Assembly: GCA_022711765.1 (NCBI GenBank)
Contig: JAKLEB010000001.1
Coordinates: 1,346,694-1,410,693, forward strand
Length of the DNA stretch: 64,000 bases
Source: Candidatus Krumholzibacteriota bacterium
Lineage (GTDB): Bacteria > Krumholzibacteriota > Krumholzibacteriia > LZORAL124-64-63
Direction: 5' to 3'
The number at the start of each line of letters is the position of its first letter. Position 1 is the stretch's first letter. Shown here in pieces: positions 9,901 through 17,852 of the stretch. The notes under the pieces were generated by a model. That model made no database searches. It saw only the letters and a list, made by a program, of their open reading frames with translations, and was not told the origin of the DNA. The position numbers and the translations under genes were made by a program.

Positions 9901-10074
9901 CTGCGGCGCCGTGTCGGGGAACTCGGTCTGGACGACCAGCGACGGGTAGCTGATGTCGGGCAGCAGCTCGAGCGGCAGCCGCTGCAGGGCGACCCAGCCG
10001 AACGCGACGACGGCGATCGCGGCCATGATGACCGACACCGGCCGGCGCACCGACAGCTCGACGAACGGGCGCAT
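6991..10074 (-). CDS. RND-family efflux transporter permease
   Basis: Inner-membrane pump of a tripartite efflux system, 1027 residues, close to AcrB length. The N-terminus MRPFVELSVRRPVSVIMAAI is the classic cytoplasmic leader plus TM1. Two large periplasmic porter/docking regions follow TM1 and TM7, and the remaining helices lie near residues 330-560 and 850-1020. The TM4 motif reads GIGMLVDNSIVVLEAI. In AcrB the equivalent is VDD, so one of the two proton-relay aspartates is Asn here, as in several non-proteobacterial RND pumps. The start overlaps the stop of the adaptor gene by one base (TGATG), so the two are translationally coupled. The substrate cannot be read from the sequence. No TolC-like outer-membrane gene lies nearby. 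Confidence 0.95.
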   Translation of the reverse strand: MRPFVELSVRRPVSVIMAAIAVVAFGWVALQRLPLELLPDISYPSLVVQTEFPDTAPQEVENLVTRPIEEVVGVLRGLTTVHSVSRAGFSEVTLEFDWGSDMGLLSLEVREKLDRLVLPEGARNPLVLRYDPSLDPILRLAFSGDEDLAVLRRVADRQLKPDLETVLGVASAQVRGGLEEEIQVAVDQERLAALGIPLGQVRDAVGAGNLNLPGGALRGRDEQFLVRTINEYDDVAEIADIVVSAGAGGQVRVRDVADVYLGAREREEITRVAGRESVEIAIYREGDANTVTVAREVRRRLAEWEGGKLPPGLRLDVLFDQSVFIARALAEVRDSALLGGLLAVIVLFAFLRHLRSTLIIALSIPLSVVATFVLLYELDISLNLMSLGGLTLGIGMLVDNSIVVLEAIARRRQQGQPAARAAIEGTSEVAAAVTASTLTTVAVFLPIVFVEGIAGQLFRDQALTVTFSLLASLAVAVSLIPMLSAVGGGGESAAAGPADDETLNTEDRSVLFTLGALSRFYDRFLVRAVRYRARTLLLAFGLFAASVAGVLGLGVELIPELSEGEFYFEAELPEGTSLAATDRVVQQMEAAAARDDGVALYYATVGSRSGAGGVSANTKAENLGQLNVVVTDRADAELELAVAERLRREFATIPDLQPKFGRPAYFTLKTPIEVQLFGEDLELLRDYSLDVARRLAGIPGLVDVRSSLEAGNPELQVVFDRDRLAALGLDMATLSQALQDRVQGAVPTRFREEDRQIDIRVRNREDDRRSLEDVANLVVPGPNGEPLRLVTVADVRLDRGPAEVHRLQQQRAAVVSASLDERSLGGAVQDVWAELRDTPPPPGLTVELGGQNQEMEVSFRSLRFALALAAFLVYLVMAATFESFLHPLIVMFTIPLALIGVVAALLATGTTVTVIVLIGAVMLVGIVVNNAILLIDTVNRFRRGGLAKEEAVIRAGHSRLRPILMTTATTVLGLVPMAVSFGQGSELRSPLAITVASGLTLSTLLTLVVIPAAYLAVPSRVRTEDAA

Positions 10075-11180
10075 CAGTCGCCGCCGTCCGCGGCGGGAGC
10101 GCCGGCGTCCGCCCCTTCGAGGATCTTGAGCGGCTGGCCGTGCTCGAGCGAGCGCTGGCCCTTGACCACCACGAGGTCGCCGACGGCCACCCCCGAGAGG
10201 ATCTGCGCGCGGTCGTCGTCGGTGAAGCCGACCTCGACGACGCGCCGTTCGGCCGAGGCGGCCTCGCCGCCCACCGCCACGAAGACGAAGGTCTCGCTCT
10301 TCTCCGTCACGACGGCGGCGCGCGGCACCAGCAGGGCGCTCGGCCGCAGCTCGGTGACGATGTGCACGTCGACGAAGTCGCCGGGGCGAGTCTCGGGCGG
10401 GTAGCTCGGCACCTCCACGGTCACCTTGATGGTGCCGCTCGCGGGATCGATGACCGGGCTGATCAGCGAGATGCGCCCGGCGAGCGTCTGGCGCGAGCTG
10501 TCCAGCACGATCTCGACGTCCTGGTCGAGCCGGAGATGGCGGAACTCGCGGCTCGGCACGTGGACTCGCGCCAGCAGCGGGGTCACGTCGACGACGGTGA
10601 AGACCGGACTGCCCGCGCTCACGTTCTGGCCCGGATCGACGGAGCGCCGCGTGACGACGCCGGCGAACGGCGCCGTGACCGTGGTGTACGAGAGCTCGAG
10701 CCTGGCGAGCCCCTCGTCCGCCTCGGCGTTGGCGAGGCTGGCGCGAGCGGTCTCGTACTCCTGCTCGCTCGCGAGCTCCTCGGCGCGCATCTGGCTGAGG
10801 CGCTCGTAGGCCGCGCGCAGCTGGGCGGTCGTCGCCGCCGCCTGCTCGACGCGGAGCCGGTACTGGTCGTTCTCGATGCGCAGCAGCGGCGCGCCCTGGA
10901 CGACTTGGTCGCCCTCTTCGGCCAGGATCGCGGCCACCACGCCCTCCACGCGCGCGAGGACCTCGGCCTGCTTCTGCGCCTCGAGGCTCGCCGTGGCGTT
11001 GTAGTAGCTCGCGATCGGGCCGACCGTGACCGGCATCACCGCCACGGGGGCCGGCGGACGGCCGCCCGGCTGGCTTGCGCCCGGGATGCCGGCGCTGGCC
11101 GCCGGCGCCGCGTCGCGATCGCCGCCACATCCCGCCGCGCCGAGGCACGACAGGACCAGGAGCCAGACCGGGATGCGCAT
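10074..11180 (-). CDS. RND efflux periplasmic adaptor (membrane fusion lipoprotein)
   Basis: 368 residues. The signal peptide ends in a lipobox (LGAAGC, Cys18), so the mature protein should be lipid-anchored in the periplasm. Biotinyl-lipoyl halves flank a helical hairpin: RVEGVVAAILAEEGDQVVQG on one side and TVTAPFAGVVTRRSVDPGQNV on the other, with a helical stretch around residues 95-150 between them. Beta-barrel and membrane-proximal domains follow (VHVPSREFRHL, PRAAVVTEK). It bridges the pump encoded immediately downstream to an outer-membrane channel. This is the first gene of the two-gene operon, and a possible promoter lies about 60-95 bases upstream. Confidence 0.93.
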   Translation of the reverse strand: MRIPVWLLVLSCLGAAGCGGDRDAAPAASAGIPGASQPGGRPPAPVAVMPVTVGPIASYYNATASLEAQKQAEVLARVEGVVAAILAEEGDQVVQGAPLLRIENDQYRLRVEQAAATTAQLRAAYERLSQMRAEELASEQEYETARASLANAEADEGLARLELSYTTVTAPFAGVVTRRSVDPGQNVSAGSPVFTVVDVTPLLARVHVPSREFRHLRLDQDVEIVLDSSRQTLAGRISLISPVIDPASGTIKVTVEVPSYPPETRPGDFVDVHIVTELRPSALLVPRAAVVTEKSETFVFVAVGGEAASAERRVVEVGFTDDDRAQILSGVAVGDLVVVKGQRSLEHGQPLKILEGADAGAPAADGGD

Positions 11181-11243
11181 GGAATGCCTCTCGCCAGCGG
11201 ATCGAGGATGCCGGCAGCAGGACCGCCCGGCACGTCACGGCGT

Positions 11244-11274
11244 AGAATATCGCGCACGTCGCCGATCCCGCCAA
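11244..11274 (-). promoter_or_regulatory. Possible promoter of the RND efflux operon
   Basis: On the minus strand TTGGCG (11269-11274) and TATTCT (11244-11249) are separated by 19 bases, a little longer than ideal. They lie 64 bases before the adaptor start in an otherwise GC-rich gap. This is a sequence match only. Confidence 0.35.
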
Positions 11275-11287
11275 GGTCCGCGAGGAT

Positions 11288-14038
11288 TCAGATGTCCCGC
11301 AACTCGACGACGTAAGCAGCCCAGCCGAACGGGTGCCGGACCCGGCCGCCGGGGTCGACCATGACCGTGCGGCACGCCGCCGCCAGCGCGGCGACCGGAC
11401 TCTCGCCACCCAGGCGCCAGCCGCTCAGGACCAGGGCGGGAATTCGCGCTGCGTCCTCGTCGCGGACCCGCCAGAGCGTCTGCAGCGCCGCGCCGGCGCC
11501 GGCGTCGAGAAACGCGTCCCCGAGGCTCGGCGCCCAGACCCGCCCGGACACGTAGGGGGCGCCGCTCGCGCAGCTCGCGAGCACCACGAGCTGGCAGCCC
11601 GAGAAGTCGGCCCTGCGGATCTCCGCGATATCGAGGTACGCCCGCTGGAGCGGCGACTCGGCGCCGTCGCTGAGCGGCAGGAAGGTGCGGAACGGCGATT
11701 CCGGGCTTCGCACGGTGTGGCAGGCGAAGTAGAGCACCGCGACCTGCTGCCAGCGCGCCTGGAGGTTCGGAAGAGTCGCCGCCTCGCCGCACAACACGGT
11801 CGCGCGGGGCAGGAGACGATTCACGGCGTCCACCTCGCCGTCCGTCGCCGCGAGGTCGGTCAGGCCGGGGTGGCGGCGGCGCAACCGCAGCGACACGATC
11901 GGATCGGCGACGATCACGCCGGTGTCCGCGTCCATCCTCGACGCCGCCCCGCCGGCGTCGCGCACCGTGGCCGTCGCCACGGTCAGGGCGAGCGGCGAAT
12001 AGCCGGGGCCCGCCTCGAGGTCGAGCACGCCGAACGGGAGCTGGGCCAGCGCGCCGTCGCCCGAGACCAGCAATTCCCGGGGACGCCGCCCATCGCGCCA
12101 CGGCGCCGGCAGCAGCAGCCCGGCCAGCGCCTCCGCCTGCCGGGCCAACGACGGTGGGACCCGCGCTCCGGCACTGCCCGGGTCGCGGGCCGCCTCGCCG
12201 ATCAGGCTGTCCACGCGAGCCTGCAGCGCGACGGCCGAAACAGCAAGCGTGTCGCAACGCAGCACCCGCTCGTCGACCTGCCACCGCACCACCCGTCCGC
12301 GGTGTTCGGTGAACAGCAGGTGGACCCGATCGGCGCCCAGCGTGGCGCGACGCGCCCGGGTGAACTCCCGCGCCAGGCCGGCCGGGTCGGCCGCGAAGGC
12401 GTCCGGGAGCGTCCGGTCGCCGAGCCAGGCCGGCAGCCGGCGCCACAGCAGCTCGAGCCCGTAGGCGACCTCGGGATCCTCGCCGACGACCTCGCGCAGC
12501 GCCCGGCGCAGCAGTCGATTGCGCTGGAGCTCGAGGTAGGCCAGCCCGCTGCCGTCGCTCGCCGCGGTCGACGCCGCGAGCTGGGCCAGGCCCGCCGAGA
12601 GCGCCGCCCGGGCGTCCGGTCGTCCCTCGCGGTGCCCCAGGATGGCGCGCAGGGCGTGCGCGTCGAGCTGCAGATCCCGCGCCCATCCCGGTTGGCGGGT
12701 TGCCACGGTCTCGAAGCGGACGAGCGCCGCACGCGCCGCGTCGAGCCGACCCAGCTCCAGGTTCGCCTCGACCTCGGCAAGCAGCAGGTTCAACAACTCG
12801 GGCTGCTCGCGCGCCTCGGCATGCGCGAGGGCGGCCGGCAGCACGGCGAGCGCGGCGTCGGAGCGGTCGACCGCGAGCAGCGCTCTCACCAGGCGGTCAT
12901 GGATGTAGGTCACCTCGGCGAACGGCAGGCGGCGCGCGGATTCGATGAGATCCGGATAGCGGGCCAGCGCGGCGTCCACGTCGCCGGTCTGCAGCCGGAG
13001 CCGCAGCCGGAGCTCGCGCAGCCGCAGGCCTTCGCGCTGGATCATCAATGCGTCGGCGCCCGCGTTCTCGGCCTCGCGAAGCAGGACCTCGGCCCGGGGC
13101 GCGAGGACGGCGACCTGGCGCCAGTCGTCGAGCCCCGCGTGGAAGCGCATCAGGTAGACCAGGTAGGGCAGCCCTTGCCAGGCCTCGCCCATCTGGCCGC
13201 AGGCCTCGACCGCTTCCTCCATCAGGTCCATGGTCCCCGCGAAGCGTCCCTGGTCGCGAGCCTGGATGCCGGCCACCGTGAGCGCCCGTCCGACGCGACC
13301 GGCCAGGTGGGACCGGCGCGCCAGCGCCAGCGCCTCGACCAGGTAGGCCTCTCCGGCCGTGTCGTCCTCGATCAGCGCGAAGAGCGCCAGGCTGTTGAGC
13401 GCGTCGCAGATCTCCGCCGTGAGGCCCCACTGCCGCGCCTCGTCGAGGACCTCGGCGAACCAGCGACGGGCCTCCGCGAGGTCGCCGAGCGTCAGGCAGA
13501 TGTTGCCCAGATTGTACCCGGTCTGCGCGATGCCGAGGCGATGGCCCGCCGCCCGGAACGCCGCGTGATGGTCGAGCAGCAGCACCTTCACCGAATCCGC
13601 GGGCAGGCTGCCGTCGCCGAACCCGCCCTGCAGGCCGCGCCAGTGCTCGACGAGGTCGGCCGTGGCGGCCGGACCGAGCCCCCGCCAGTAATCCGCGTCG
13701 ATCACGTATTCGGGCAACTCGTGCGCGGCGGCCAGCGCGCCGGCCCAGCGTTCGAGATGGGGCAGGATCGCCGCCCGTCGCCGCGGCGCGTCGCGGCCAT
13801 CCGGGTCCGCGAGCGCGTCGCGCAGGTGTTCGTAGATCCGGATCGCCGTCCAGGAGCCGCAGTCGGTCGCGAGCCGGACCAGGCCGGCGTCGTCGTCGTC
13901 GCGCAGGGCGCGCGCGATCTCGCGGTCGAGGCCGGGGACCAGCGACGCCAACGGGTCCTGGGGCCGCAGCCGGAACCAGACCGACAGGACGAGTCCGGCC
14001 ACGAGGACGAACGACAGCACGGCGGCGCGACGGCTCAT
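11288..14038 (-). CDS. TPR-CHAT protein (caspase-fold peptidase-like), membrane anchored
   Basis: 916 residues. An N-terminal helix (AAVLSFVLVAGLVLSVWF, about 5-22) should anchor or export the protein. Residues about 30-520 are helical repeats of TPR type, for example AQTGYNLGNICLTLGDLAEA followed by RRWFAEVLDEA. The C-terminal 300 residues are a CHAT domain: VAVLYFACHTVRS supplies the catalytic His (H774) and CQLVVLASCASG the Cys (C823), so the protease dyad is intact. The later FGWAAYVVEL is the usual end of the fold. CHAT proteins act as regulated peptidases in several bacterial signalling and defence systems, with substrate chosen by the repeats. It is divergent from a sigma factor and an anti-sigma-like TPR gene 91 bases away, which suggests a shared regulatory role. 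Substrate and trigger are unknown. Confidence 0.88.
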   Translation of the reverse strand: MSRRAAVLSFVLVAGLVLSVWFRLRPQDPLASLVPGLDREIARALRDDDDAGLVRLATDCGSWTAIRIYEHLRDALADPDGRDAPRRRAAILPHLERWAGALAAAHELPEYVIDADYWRGLGPAATADLVEHWRGLQGGFGDGSLPADSVKVLLLDHHAAFRAAGHRLGIAQTGYNLGNICLTLGDLAEARRWFAEVLDEARQWGLTAEICDALNSLALFALIEDDTAGEAYLVEALALARRSHLAGRVGRALTVAGIQARDQGRFAGTMDLMEEAVEACGQMGEAWQGLPYLVYLMRFHAGLDDWRQVAVLAPRAEVLLREAENAGADALMIQREGLRLRELRLRLRLQTGDVDAALARYPDLIESARRLPFAEVTYIHDRLVRALLAVDRSDAALAVLPAALAHAEAREQPELLNLLLAEVEANLELGRLDAARAALVRFETVATRQPGWARDLQLDAHALRAILGHREGRPDARAALSAGLAQLAASTAASDGSGLAYLELQRNRLLRRALREVVGEDPEVAYGLELLWRRLPAWLGDRTLPDAFAADPAGLAREFTRARRATLGADRVHLLFTEHRGRVVRWQVDERVLRCDTLAVSAVALQARVDSLIGEAARDPGSAGARVPPSLARQAEALAGLLLPAPWRDGRRPRELLVSGDGALAQLPFGVLDLEAGPGYSPLALTVATATVRDAGGAASRMDADTGVIVADPIVSLRLRRRHPGLTDLAATDGEVDAVNRLLPRATVLCGEAATLPNLQARWQQVAVLYFACHTVRSPESPFRTFLPLSDGAESPLQRAYLDIAEIRRADFSGCQLVVLASCASGAPYVSGRVWAPSLGDAFLDAGAGAALQTLWRVRDEDAARIPALVLSGWRLGGESPVAALAAACRTVMVDPGGRVRHPFGWAAYVVELRDI

Positions 14039-14080
14039 GAGCCAATAGTACCGAACAGCGCCCGGCCGGGAAAGCCGACC

Positions 14081-14109
14081 TTGTTCGCCGCGGGGATGGC
14101 TGCTAGCAT
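14081..14109 (+). promoter_or_regulatory. Sigma70-like promoter for the sigma factor gene
   Basis: TTGTTC (14081-14086) and TAGCAT (14104-14109) with a 17-base spacer, 20 bases before the start codon, inside the 91-base gap between divergent genes. The leader would be very short. This is a sequence match only. Confidence 0.45.
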
Positions 14110-14129
14110 GCGGCCGGGGTACCGCACCG

Positions 14130-14990
14130 ATGGACCGTGACCACGTCCCTCACGAACCGAGCGAGCACGCCGCCGATCTGGAGCTGGCCGAGGCCGTGCT
14201 GCGCGGCGACGTCGCCGCCTGGCACGAATTCATCGAGACTCGCAGCGGCGTGATCCTGGCCGTGCTGCGGCGGTACCTCTTCGATCACGATGAGGTCCGG
14301 ACGGTCTATGTCGACGTCCTCGCGCGCCTGCGCCGCGGCCAGCTCGCCACGTACGAAGGCCGCTCCAAGCTGACCACCTGGCTCACCCTCGTGGCGCGCG
14401 GAGCGGCTGCCGATCACCTGCGGCATCGGCTCGGCCGACGCGACGAGCCGCCCGGCCTGTCGGCGCTCGACGAGCGCGCCCGCGAGGTCTACCGCCTCTA
14501 TTACGTGGAGGGGATTCCCTACGAGGACGTGCGCCTGCGCTTGCGCGAGAGCGGGCGGCTGGCGCCGGACGAGAGCCTCGCGGAGATCCTGGCCGGGATC
14601 GAGGAGCGGCTCTCCGACCGGACGCTCCGGCGCATCGCCTGGGACCTGCACGCCGCCTCGGTCGGCGCCGCCTCGGGCCGCCTGCTGGAATACGCCCAGG
14701 CGGCGCAGGACGACGCGCGGCGCCGGCACCGCGAGACCGGGCCCGAGGCCGAGTTGCTGGCTGCCGAGGCAGCGCGCACGCTCGCGAGGCTCCGCGAACT
14801 CGTCGCCGAGCTGCCGGGCGAGGAACGGCGCGTCCTCGAGTTGCGGTTCGACCACGGCTGGACCGCGGACGACATCGCGGTCGAGCTGGGTCTGGATGGC
14901 CGCCGCCGGGTCTACACCATCGCCGAGCGGGCCCTGAACCGGCTGCGGCGCTGGCTCGGCGGCGCGGCCGTGCTGGGGTTTTTTTCGTAA
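14130..14990 (+). CDS. RNA polymerase sigma factor, ECF-like
   Basis: 286 residues. Region 2 is at about 20-100 (LAEAVLRGDVAAWHEFI, then the FDHDEVRTVYVDVLARLRRG core-binding stretch and YEGRSKLTTWLTLVARGAAADHLR, the -10 recognition part). Region 4 is at about 220-280 (LPGEERRVLELRFDHGWTAD, DDIAVELGL, then RVYTIAERALNRLRRWLG, a helix-turn-helix). The linker of about 120 residues is longer than in standard ECF factors and includes a helical insert (REVYRLYYVEGIPYEDVRLR). It is followed 73 bases later by a zinc-finger anti-sigma-like gene on the same strand and is divergent from the CHAT gene. Such pairs usually autoregulate. The start follows the divergent gap, and no strong ribosome binding site is visible. 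Confidence 0.85.
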   Translation: MDRDHVPHEPSEHAADLELAEAVLRGDVAAWHEFIETRSGVILAVLRRYLFDHDEVRTVYVDVLARLRRGQLATYEGRSKLTTWLTLVARGAAADHLRHRLGRRDEPPGLSALDERAREVYRLYYVEGIPYEDVRLRLRESGRLAPDESLAEILAGIEERLSDRTLRRIAWDLHAASVGAASGRLLEYAQAAQDDARRRHRETGPEAELLAAEAARTLARLRELVAELPGEERRVLELRFDHGWTADDIAVELGLDGRRRVYTIAERALNRLRRWLGGAAVLGFFS

Positions 14991-15063
14991 TCCGGGGGCC
15001 GCCTCCGACCAACCTTGACCGTTGGCGAGGCGAACCGGGCGGAGGCGCCACAGGAGGCCGCGG

Positions 15064-15924
15064 GTGAACTATCGTGACGGGCATCCGGACTGGAACGATC
15101 TGGCCGCGCTCGCGGAGGGGCGCGCGCCGGCGAGGGTGGCGGACCTGCACCGCCACCTCGCCACCTGCCGCAACTGTGCGGCGGCGTACGCCGAGGCGGT
15201 GCGCCAGGAGACCCGGCTGATCACGGCTCCCGAGAGCCTCGGCGTCCCGGCGTCGCTGAGGGCGGCTGCGCGCGCCGCCGGCGGCTCGACGCCGCTCGCC
15301 GCGCGGCGGGCGCGACCGTCCCTGCGGGTCGCCGGCGCTCTCGCCGGCGTCGCGGCGCTGGCGCTGATCGCCGTGGCGCTGCGCCCGGACGCGCCCCTGT
15401 CGGCGCGCTATCCGGCGATCCAGGCCGCCCTGCTCGCCCAGGCGCCCTCGGGCATGGTGCTGCCTGGACTGACGCCGGCGGCCGGCAGCGAAGCGACCGT
15501 CTATCGTGACGGCGGCGCGATCGACCTGGATCTCGAACTCGAACGGATCGCGACGAGCTATCGCCAGCGTCCCGAGCCCGCCGTGGCCTTCTGGCTCGGC
15601 GCCGGCTACCTGGCCGCCGGCCGCCTCCAGGCGGCCGAGGCGCTCGTGCGCGAGGCGCGCCATCGCCACCCCGACGACCGGCGGCTGCAGCTCCTCGACA
15701 GCATGGCCAGCTACCGCCGCAGCGATCTCGGGCGATCCGAGACCTTGCTGCGGGAGATCCTGGTGAAGGAACCCGCCGACCTCGCCGCCCGGTTCAACCT
15801 GGCGCTCCTGCTCCAGGAGACCGGCCGACTCGGCGAGGCCCGCCAGTTGCTCGACGCCGGATCCTGGAACGGCGACCCCTGGCTCGCCCGGCGCGCCTCG
15901 GCGATGCGCGACACGCTCCGCTGA
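15064..15924 (+). CDS. Zinc-finger anti-sigma-like membrane protein with TPR region
   Basis: 286 residues from a GTG at 15064, chosen because AGGAGG ends six bases upstream. N-terminal HRHLATCRNC (H-x3-C-x2-C) is the zinc motif of zf-HC2 anti-sigma factors. One transmembrane helix follows (about 97-115, VAGALAGVAALALIAVAL). The extracytoplasmic part is helical repeats of TPR type (AVAFWLGAGYLAAGRLQAAEA, ARFNLALLLQETGRLGEA). This matches a membrane anti-sigma factor that holds the adjacent sigma factor. TPRs on the far side would sense or bind a partner, perhaps the TPR-CHAT protein encoded divergently; that link is inference. Confidence 0.78.
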   Translation: MNYRDGHPDWNDLAALAEGRAPARVADLHRHLATCRNCAAAYAEAVRQETRLITAPESLGVPASLRAAARAAGGSTPLAARRARPSLRVAGALAGVAALALIAVALRPDAPLSARYPAIQAALLAQAPSGMVLPGLTPAAGSEATVYRDGGAIDLDLELERIATSYRQRPEPAVAFWLGAGYLAAGRLQAAEALVREARHRHPDDRRLQLLDSMASYRRSDLGRSETLLREILVKEPADLAARFNLALLLQETGRLGEARQLLDAGSWNGDPWLARRASAMRDTLR

Positions 15925-16054
15925 TCCGCTCCCACGGCTTTCCTGGCACCCGACCGGGGTCTCCGCTATGCTGAGCGGCGTTTCCAACCGCCCTGCCCCG
16001 GAGGTCGCCAATGCCGCGCCTGATCCTGCACCTGCTCGCGCGTTCCGCCCTAGC

Positions 16055-16987
16055 GTGATCACGATCGCGCGGCGGCGGCTGTCGGCCTGGCCCCTGGCCA
16101 TCCTGCTGGCCCTGCTGCTCGTCCCGCTCTTCCTCGGGATCCCGGCCGAATGGCGGCACGATCCGCTGGTCGGGCCGCTCGGGGACCGCTATCACATCGT
16201 GCTGTTCCTCCTGCTGCCGGTGATCCTCTACCGGCACGGACCGCTGGCCGGCCGAGGGGCCGTCACGATCCTCGTCTGCGTCGCCCTCGGCGGCGCGACC
16301 GAGCTGCTGCAGATCCCCGCCGGCCGTTCGGCCGCCCTGTGGGACTGGTACCAGGACGCGCTCGGCGTCGGTCTCGGCGCCTGCTGGCTCTGGTTTCGCG
16401 AGACGGGCCGCCGGCTGTGGCCGGGGCTGGTCGCCGCGATGCTGGCGCTCCTGGTCGTGTGGCCGCTGCGCCAGCTGCCGGCCGTCGTTCGCGAGTGCCG
16501 GCGGGCCGAGGATCGCTTCCCGGTGCTCGACGACTTCGAATCGCCGAACGCGCTGATCCTCTGGTCCGGCCACGATGGCGCCGAGCTGGCGCGCACCCCG
16601 GTCGCCGGCCGGGGCCACGCCCTCCAGATGCGCAGCGGCGGGACCGAGCGCTGGCCGGGCGTGACCACCAATCGGCTGCCCTGGGACTGGCGCGGTCATT
16701 CGGTCCTGAGGCTGGCCTGCCGCGCCGTGACGCCGAGCGACAGCCTGCGCGTCTCGATCTGGCTCGAGGACCGTGCGGCGGGACGGGATCGCGACCGGGC
16801 CGTGCGGACGTTCCTGGTCGGCGGCGAGTGGCAGGCGCTCGAGATCCCCCTGCGGGACCTCCTGACCCGCGAACGGGAACGACCCCTCGCCCTTGCCGAG
16901 GTGACGGTGATCGCGATCTACGCGAGCCGCCGCCAGCCCGGTCCGATCGTTCTCTTCCTGGACGATCTGCGCCTCGACGACGGTTGA
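16055..16987 (+). CDS. VanZ-like membrane protein with C-terminal beta-sandwich domain
   Basis: About 310 residues. The N-terminal half has four hydrophobic helices with the VanZ-like signature: GDRYHIVLFLLLPVILYRHG, then ATELLQIPAGRSAALWDWYQD followed by ALGVGLG. The C-terminal half (about 145-310: VLDDFESPNALILWSG ... DSLRVSIWLED ... GEWQALEIPLRDLL ... IVLFLDDLRLDD) looks like a CIA30/CBM11-type jelly roll, so the protein may bind glycans outside the membrane. The start is uncertain. An ATG at 16011 follows GGAGG (16000-16004) but opens a 15-codon frame that stops at 16058, overlapping the GTG at 16055 used here. A farther in-frame ATG at 15968 sits inside a -10-like tatgct. Either a leader peptide is coupled to the GTG, or there is a one-base frameshift. 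Confidence 0.7.
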   Translation: MITIARRRLSAWPLAILLALLLVPLFLGIPAEWRHDPLVGPLGDRYHIVLFLLLPVILYRHGPLAGRGAVTILVCVALGGATELLQIPAGRSAALWDWYQDALGVGLGACWLWFRETGRRLWPGLVAAMLALLVVWPLRQLPAVVRECRRAEDRFPVLDDFESPNALILWSGHDGAELARTPVAGRGHALQMRSGGTERWPGVTTNRLPWDWRGHSVLRLACRAVTPSDSLRVSIWLEDRAAGRDRDRAVRTFLVGGEWQALEIPLRDLLTRERERPLALAEVTVIAIYASRRQPGPIVLFLDDLRLDDG

Positions 16988-17012
16988 CGCGCTCGCCGCG
17001 GCCTGCTATCGT
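16984..17012 (+). promoter_or_regulatory. Sigma70-like promoter upstream of the 17060 gene
   Basis: TTGACG (16984-16989), a 17-base spacer and TATCGT (17007-17012), the latter preceded by TGC as in extended -10 elements. It lies 48 bases before the next start and overlaps the stop of the VanZ-like gene. Only sequence similarity supports it. Confidence 0.5.
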
Positions 17013-17059
17013 GCCGGTGATCCTTTAAGCGTGGCCCGTGAGCCCGGAAGGAACCAGCC

Positions 17060-17719
17060 ATGGACAGCACCGCCGATTCGATTCCCCGCAGCGTCAAGTT
17101 CCAAGCCCCCGGCCGACCCCTCGAACCGCCGCTTTTGGCGCGCGCGCGCCGCGCCCTCCTCGACGATCTCCACGCGCACGTCGCCGCTCATGGCTTGCGC
17201 CTGGAGGCCGGGGCCGATCCCGACGAGTACTCGTTCCGCCGCGCGGGCTCGGCCCTGCCCTGGTTCTGCGATTTCGCGGAGACCGGTCTGAAACACGCCG
17301 TTCGCCGGCTTTCGGCCGACCTGATCGGCGGCGCCAACGTGACGCGTCTCGATCGGACCATCAGCCATCACCATCCCCGCCTGCCCTATCGCCGGGCCTT
17401 GCGGATCGTCGGCGGCCGCGGGTGGCGGCTCGCACTGGGCGACGACCTGCCAGCCGAGGCGCAGGCCTCTCTGGTCCGTTTCTGCGGCCTGCTCCCGGTC
17501 CAGGTCATCGTCCTGCCGGGACGCCCCCGGCCGGCGACCTTCGCGGCCGATCGTCAGGGTCTGGCCTATCTCCTGCCGTGGGCCGGCGAGACGATCCGCG
17601 CCGAGCTGCCGCTGCCGGGCGGACCGGGCGCCGGGGTCTGCCGCTTCCGGATCGACCGCCTGCTGCAATTCTGCCTCGGCCTGGCGGATGCGGCGCCGGT
17701 CCGGTCGCCGGCGCCGTGA
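17060..17719 (+). CDS. Hypothetical protein, no family recognised
   Basis: 219 residues, ATG preceded by GGAAGG at 17046-17051. No signal peptide, membrane helix or known catalytic motif is visible. The protein is mixed alpha/beta with a basic N-terminal half (ARARRALLDDLHAHVAAHGLR), a His-rich segment (RTISHHHPRLPYRRALRI) and a hydrophobic centre (FCGLLPVQVIVLPGRPRP). Coding quality is good, with strongly GC third positions and a promoter and ribosome binding site in place. It stands alone between the VanZ-like and PDZ genes. No function is proposed. Confidence 0.65.
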   Translation: MDSTADSIPRSVKFQAPGRPLEPPLLARARRALLDDLHAHVAAHGLRLEAGADPDEYSFRRAGSALPWFCDFAETGLKHAVRRLSADLIGGANVTRLDRTISHHHPRLPYRRALRIVGGRGWRLALGDDLPAEAQASLVRFCGLLPVQVIVLPGRPRPATFAADRQGLAYLLPWAGETIRAELPLPGGPGAGVCRFRIDRLLQFCLGLADAAPVRSPAP

Positions 17720-17852
17720 TCCGGCGGCAGCCGGCGTGAATCGACCGGGCCGGCGGGCGGTCTTTTCCGGAAACCAATTCATGGCCGGTTCGTATCACCA
17801 TCTGGCTTTTCCCGGTATCCCCCGTTGACGTCCGGTTGCGAAAGGCACCGCC

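Noticed and set aside
15968..16054. ATG at 15968 as the start of the VanZ-like gene
   Set aside because: It lies within a -10-like tatgct and has no Shine-Dalgarno. The extra 29 residues are Pro/Ala-rich with no similarity.
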